A stretch of DNA of 64,000 bases from Pegea sp. RAD2-039 (lineage: Eukaryota > Chordata > Thaliacea > Salpida > Salpidae), in contig JAQGEQ010000270.1 in the NCBI GenBank assembly GCA_034620365.1, forward strand, positions 372,001-436,000, in the 5' to 3' direction. The translations under genes were made by a program, and so were the position numbers. Below are positions 60,685-64,000 of this stretch, in pieces; positions within the stretch are counted from its first letter, which is position 1, and every line of letters starts with the position of its first letter. The notes beneath the pieces were generated by a model. That model saw only the letters and a program-made list of their open reading frames with translations, searched no databases and was not told the DNA's origin.

Positions 60685-63600
60685 ATGAACAATGCAATAA
60701 AAAAAGAAAATAAATCAGATGAAGAAAACTCTTCTGAAAAGTCAAATTCACTTGAAAAAATTTCAGAAGATAGTGAGTCATCTAAGACTTGCAAAACTTC
60801 TAAAATCTTAGATGACTGCAAAATTTTTATTTCAAGTCTTAGTGTTGCTACCAAATTTAGTTATTGTGGCTATTGTGCTACAACTCTACATTCACTATTT
60901 GGATCAATAGCTGATAAGTAACTAAACTTTTTTTAAAAAGTTTTTTCTTTCCATTGTTAATCCAATAGGTTTATTTAATGTGAATTTATTTAAAATCTAT
61001 TGTTTTAATTAATAAATTTTTTAGAGATTACAGACATACATTCCTTACTTCATTAGTTGCACATTTATCTATGGCCAACAATGTAATGAATACTATGCAC
61101 GCAATTTCTGATGGAAAGGCTCTTGGAGATTGTTCTCAACAGTTTTTGGAAGATTTAGTTCAGGATGATCTTGTCAAAGTAAGGCTTCAACTTTTTGAAT
61201 AATTTCTCGCATGCTTTCAAGTATGTGATCATAAGTAAAGTTGTTTAGGTTAGAAGATAAAAAATAGTTTTGAAAAAAATGACATTTAATTTGTTGTTTT
61301 ATAAGTGCAAGTGAAAAAGATTATTCGCAGAATTAACAAAAATTACTGGGTAACTTATTTCTCAGGGTAAATTTTAAATAAATTTAATTTTTCTAGTTTT
61401 TTAGTAACATCACACTAATCATGATCATCTATAATTTATAGATGGGTTAGATGTCAGTTTTGAGATTTATTTCTATCTGCGCTTTTTTCATAGTGCAAAA
61501 ATAAACTTATTCTGCAGCTCTTAAATGAAATTACCAATGAAAAAATTTGCTTAAAAAACTAATTTGATTGTTGTTAATTTTCTTACATAACACCTTAAAC
61601 TAATAAGTCTTTTTAGTGAAGGATTTTATTGCATCATTTCCGGTCGACATTAAAAGCTCAAAACTTTAATCATTTTCTAGCAACCATCGATATCTTTATT
61701 TTAGAACAGCAAACGCTTGCTTCTTCAAGACCTTGTATCTTGGGCTGTTGTATCTTCTGGAGGAAAATATGATTCCAGATCTCGTGTAGTTATTCGTCAA
61801 CTGAGTTGGAAGCTTCCTTTGAGGCTAGAAGATTTAGAAGAAGTTGAAGGGAATCTATTACAGATGATAACTGAACAAACTGATGAAGAAAAGACGTGAG
61901 TCGTTTTTCTGGTTTAAAAATTGATAAAGTGAATCTCAAATCAGAGCTCATCAAGAAGAGAGGAAAAAAAGTGAAAAAAGAAGCAAGCTAAAGAGATATG
62001 CTCTCATTTCATTAGCAACTGCAGGTGGTGGTGCCTTGATTGGTCTCACTGGAGGTCTAGCTGCTCCTTTAGTGGCCGCAGGAGCAGGTGATCATCGATT
62101 GAAAAACTTTTTCATGATTTTAAAAATAAAGTTTTCAATATTTGTTAAAAGTGATTAATTTCAGGCGCGATAATAGGTACAGCCGGAGCAACAGCTCTTG
62201 GTTCAGTGGCTGGAGTGGCTGTCATCACATCACTATTTGGTGCTGCTGGTGCAGGTTTAACAGGTTATAAAATGAAGCGTAGAGTTGGAGGGATTGATGA
62301 ATTCGAATTTCGACAAATAACTTACTCAAAACAATTGGCTATCACAATTTCTATTTCAGGATGGCTTAGTGATAACACAACTAGTAAGCATTCAATTTTT
62401 CAAGTTGCTAATTTTTATCAATTTATTGATGATTACTAAATGTTGGTTAAAATATTTTCCCGATCAATTAGAACAGTCTCTTGCAAGCATTAAATTACAA
62501 TGATGCTTTATGATTCAGTTTTTGTTTGTTTTAAGCATGAAATTAGCATTCCACTGAAAGAATTTTGCATTTAATTTAGTAAATCTATTTATGAGTACTT
62601 CCAAAGCTTTATCAATTCAAATAAAAAGATGAATAAAGCATTTCTAGTTGTTTGTTTTTTTCAATTTTAGATAACTTCTTTTACCCTTGGAAAAACATGC
62701 TTCAATCTAATGAACAGTACACACTTCTGTGGGAGTCTGAACACCTGAAACGCTTGGGAAAAGCTTTTGAATATATATTTGACAGTCTAGTTAGTTTTGC
62801 CGCAACAGAAGCTTTGAAATACACAGCACTTGCAGGTTTGAAACTTAAGTAAACAAAAACTTTATAATTTAATTTATAACTTCGAGAAAATACTTAAAAA
62901 TTTGACAAACTGTCATTTGCTAGGTCTGATCACTGCAGTTGCTTGGCCGGCGTCACTTTTATCTGTTGCTGGAGTAATTGACAACCCGTGGAGTGTGTGT
63001 CTTCAACGTTCCTCACAAGTATGTAACTTCAATATATCAAAAGTAATTGATGTAAGAAGTAGAAGAATGTTTTAATAATAGATAGGAAGACAATTAGCTG
63101 AAGTACTAATCTCTCAAGAACATGGTAAACGGCCTGTCACCTTAATTGGTTTTAGTTTAGGAGCAAAAGTTATTTTTCATTGTCTTCAGCATCTTGCTAA
63201 AAAGAAAAGTAAATTAAAATATATATTTTTATTTAATTTCAAATATTGACATCAAATCTTGAAAAAATTAGATAAAATTTGCATGATAAATTTTTGATGA
63301 GTTTTTAGCTTGGTGATTTCAACAAAATTTGGAAATATTTTCCTAAAAACAGTTTTTCGTTTTCTGTTAAACTCTCTTTAAAATGTTGTTAAAATAATTA
63401 GAATTTAATTTTCATAATTATATATTAGTAGTTTTAAAATCCAGCAACATAATAAGGAGTTAACAAATATTTGTTTATTAAAATTCTTTCATCTCAAGAT
63501 GTTTTATAAATAGATCATAGCGGGGTGGTAGAAGATGTCTTTCTTATTGGTGCCCCTGTTTCAGGTAAACCTTCAGAATGGGAAAATCTATCATCAGTAG

Positions 63601-63931
63601 TTGCGGGTCATATTACCAATGCATACTGCAGGTATCTACAAGTTTAATCAGTGACACCTTATACCTTCTCAGCAATTTGTTGTTTATTAAAACTTCTGAA
63701 AATTGAGAATATTGCTTTTAAAAGTATTATAAAAATTAATTGGTTTTATAGAAAAGACTGGCTACTCCAGTTTCTATATCGAACTAGTAGTGGCCAGCAG
63801 ACTATAGCCGGCTTGCAGCCAATTAAATGGGAAAATAGAAGAATGATAAATATCGATTTATCATCTGTGGTAACAGGTCACTTTGATTATGTGAAAAATA
63901 TGGACACAGTTTTGTCTGCTGTAGGTGTCAG
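60685..63931 (+). CDS. TMCO4: TMCO4-like DUF726 membrane hydrolase (3' end outside window)
   Basis: Ten exons seen: 60685-60917, 61025-61178, 61705-61895, 61945-62087, 62165-62383, 62671-62835, 62924-63018, 63082-63208, 63514-63631, 63752-63931; 541 codons plus two bases, and the donor at 63932 leads to at least one exon beyond the window (human protein 634 aa). Multi-pass membrane protein with an alpha/beta-hydrolase-like DUF726 domain; biochemical role not established. Seen: acidic Ser-rich start; SWKLPLRLEDLEEVE; a charged EERKKSEKRSK stretch followed by Gly/Ala-rich membrane segments (~211-275, GGGALIGLTGGLAAPLVAAG); NPWSV; the nucleophile elbow GFSLG with Ser425 (GxSxG); EDVFLIGAPV; DWLLQFLYRTSSGQQTIAGL; SSVVTGHFDYV. 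Exon phases close throughout. The first exon has no recognised domain, so its start is less certain than the rest. Confidence 0.92.
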
Positions 63932-64000
63932 GTTAGTTTTATATCATCGAGGTTTTTTGCTAAACTATTTATTTGACTTTAGATAAATTATTAATATTGA

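Noticed and set aside
60588..60854. Minus-strand 88-codon open frame
   Set aside because: Antisense to the Ser/Glu-rich first exon of TMCO4, which splices in phase into recognised DUF726 exons.

Overview
The window is nuclear DNA of an invertebrate-type animal. It is very A+T-rich (roughly 70-75% by eye), every intron read here but one has GT...AG borders (the exception is a probable GC...AG), and it carries clear orthologues of animal genes: an SLC6 taurine/GABA-type transporter, an SLC1 excitatory amino acid transporter, NFXL1, USP40, CHMP2A, CHP1, TRMO, ERCC8/CSA and TMCO4. I cannot place the species. There are no bacterial, viral or CRISPR features. Exon borders were set by reading splice sites by hand; for every multi-exon gene the phases close and the summed coding length is a multiple of three (the last gene runs off the window).

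Layout: (1) 1349-7693 +, SLC6 transporter, 13 exons, 640 aa. (2) 16249-12013 -, NFXL1, 18 exons, 867 aa. (3) 18818-24830 +, USP40, 25 exons, 1205 aa. (4) 35648-30343 -, SLC1/EAAT glutamate transporter, 11 exons, 505 aa. (5) 40768-44530 +, nucleosome assembly protein (NAP)-family core fused to a ~590-residue unrecognised tail, 11 exons, ~944 aa. (6) 46138-45578 -, calcineurin B homologous protein, intronless, 186 aa. (7) 53715-55110 +, CHMP2A, 4 exons, 217 aa. (8) 56453-55608 -, TRMO, intronless, 281 aa. (9) 59114-60379 +, ERCC8/CSA WD40 protein, intronless, 421 aa. (10) 60685->63931 +, TMCO4 (DUF726), 10 exons seen, 3' end beyond the window. The first nine genes alternate strand perfectly, so intergenic regions alternate between tail-to-tail and head-to-head. 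The head-to-head gaps and the tail-to-tail gaps at 7694-12012 and 24831-30342 are long and A+T-rich.

The genes do not form one pathway. They are mostly housekeeping functions (DNA repair, tRNA modification, ESCRT-III, ubiquitin editing, zinc-finger protein) plus two Na+-coupled amino-acid/neurotransmitter carriers. The most unusual item is the NAP-family gene: its core lacks a conserved strand, its long tail carries a CtBP-type PLDLRVK motif, and retention of a 58-nt intron would remove the tail. Other points: several start codons sit 0-7 nt after an AG acceptor, as in spliced-leader genomes; intronless copies of three normally multi-exon genes; a CHP with degenerate calcium loops; a small membrane-segment ORF upstream of the EAAT gene; and a threefold 16-bp repeat upstream of USP40.
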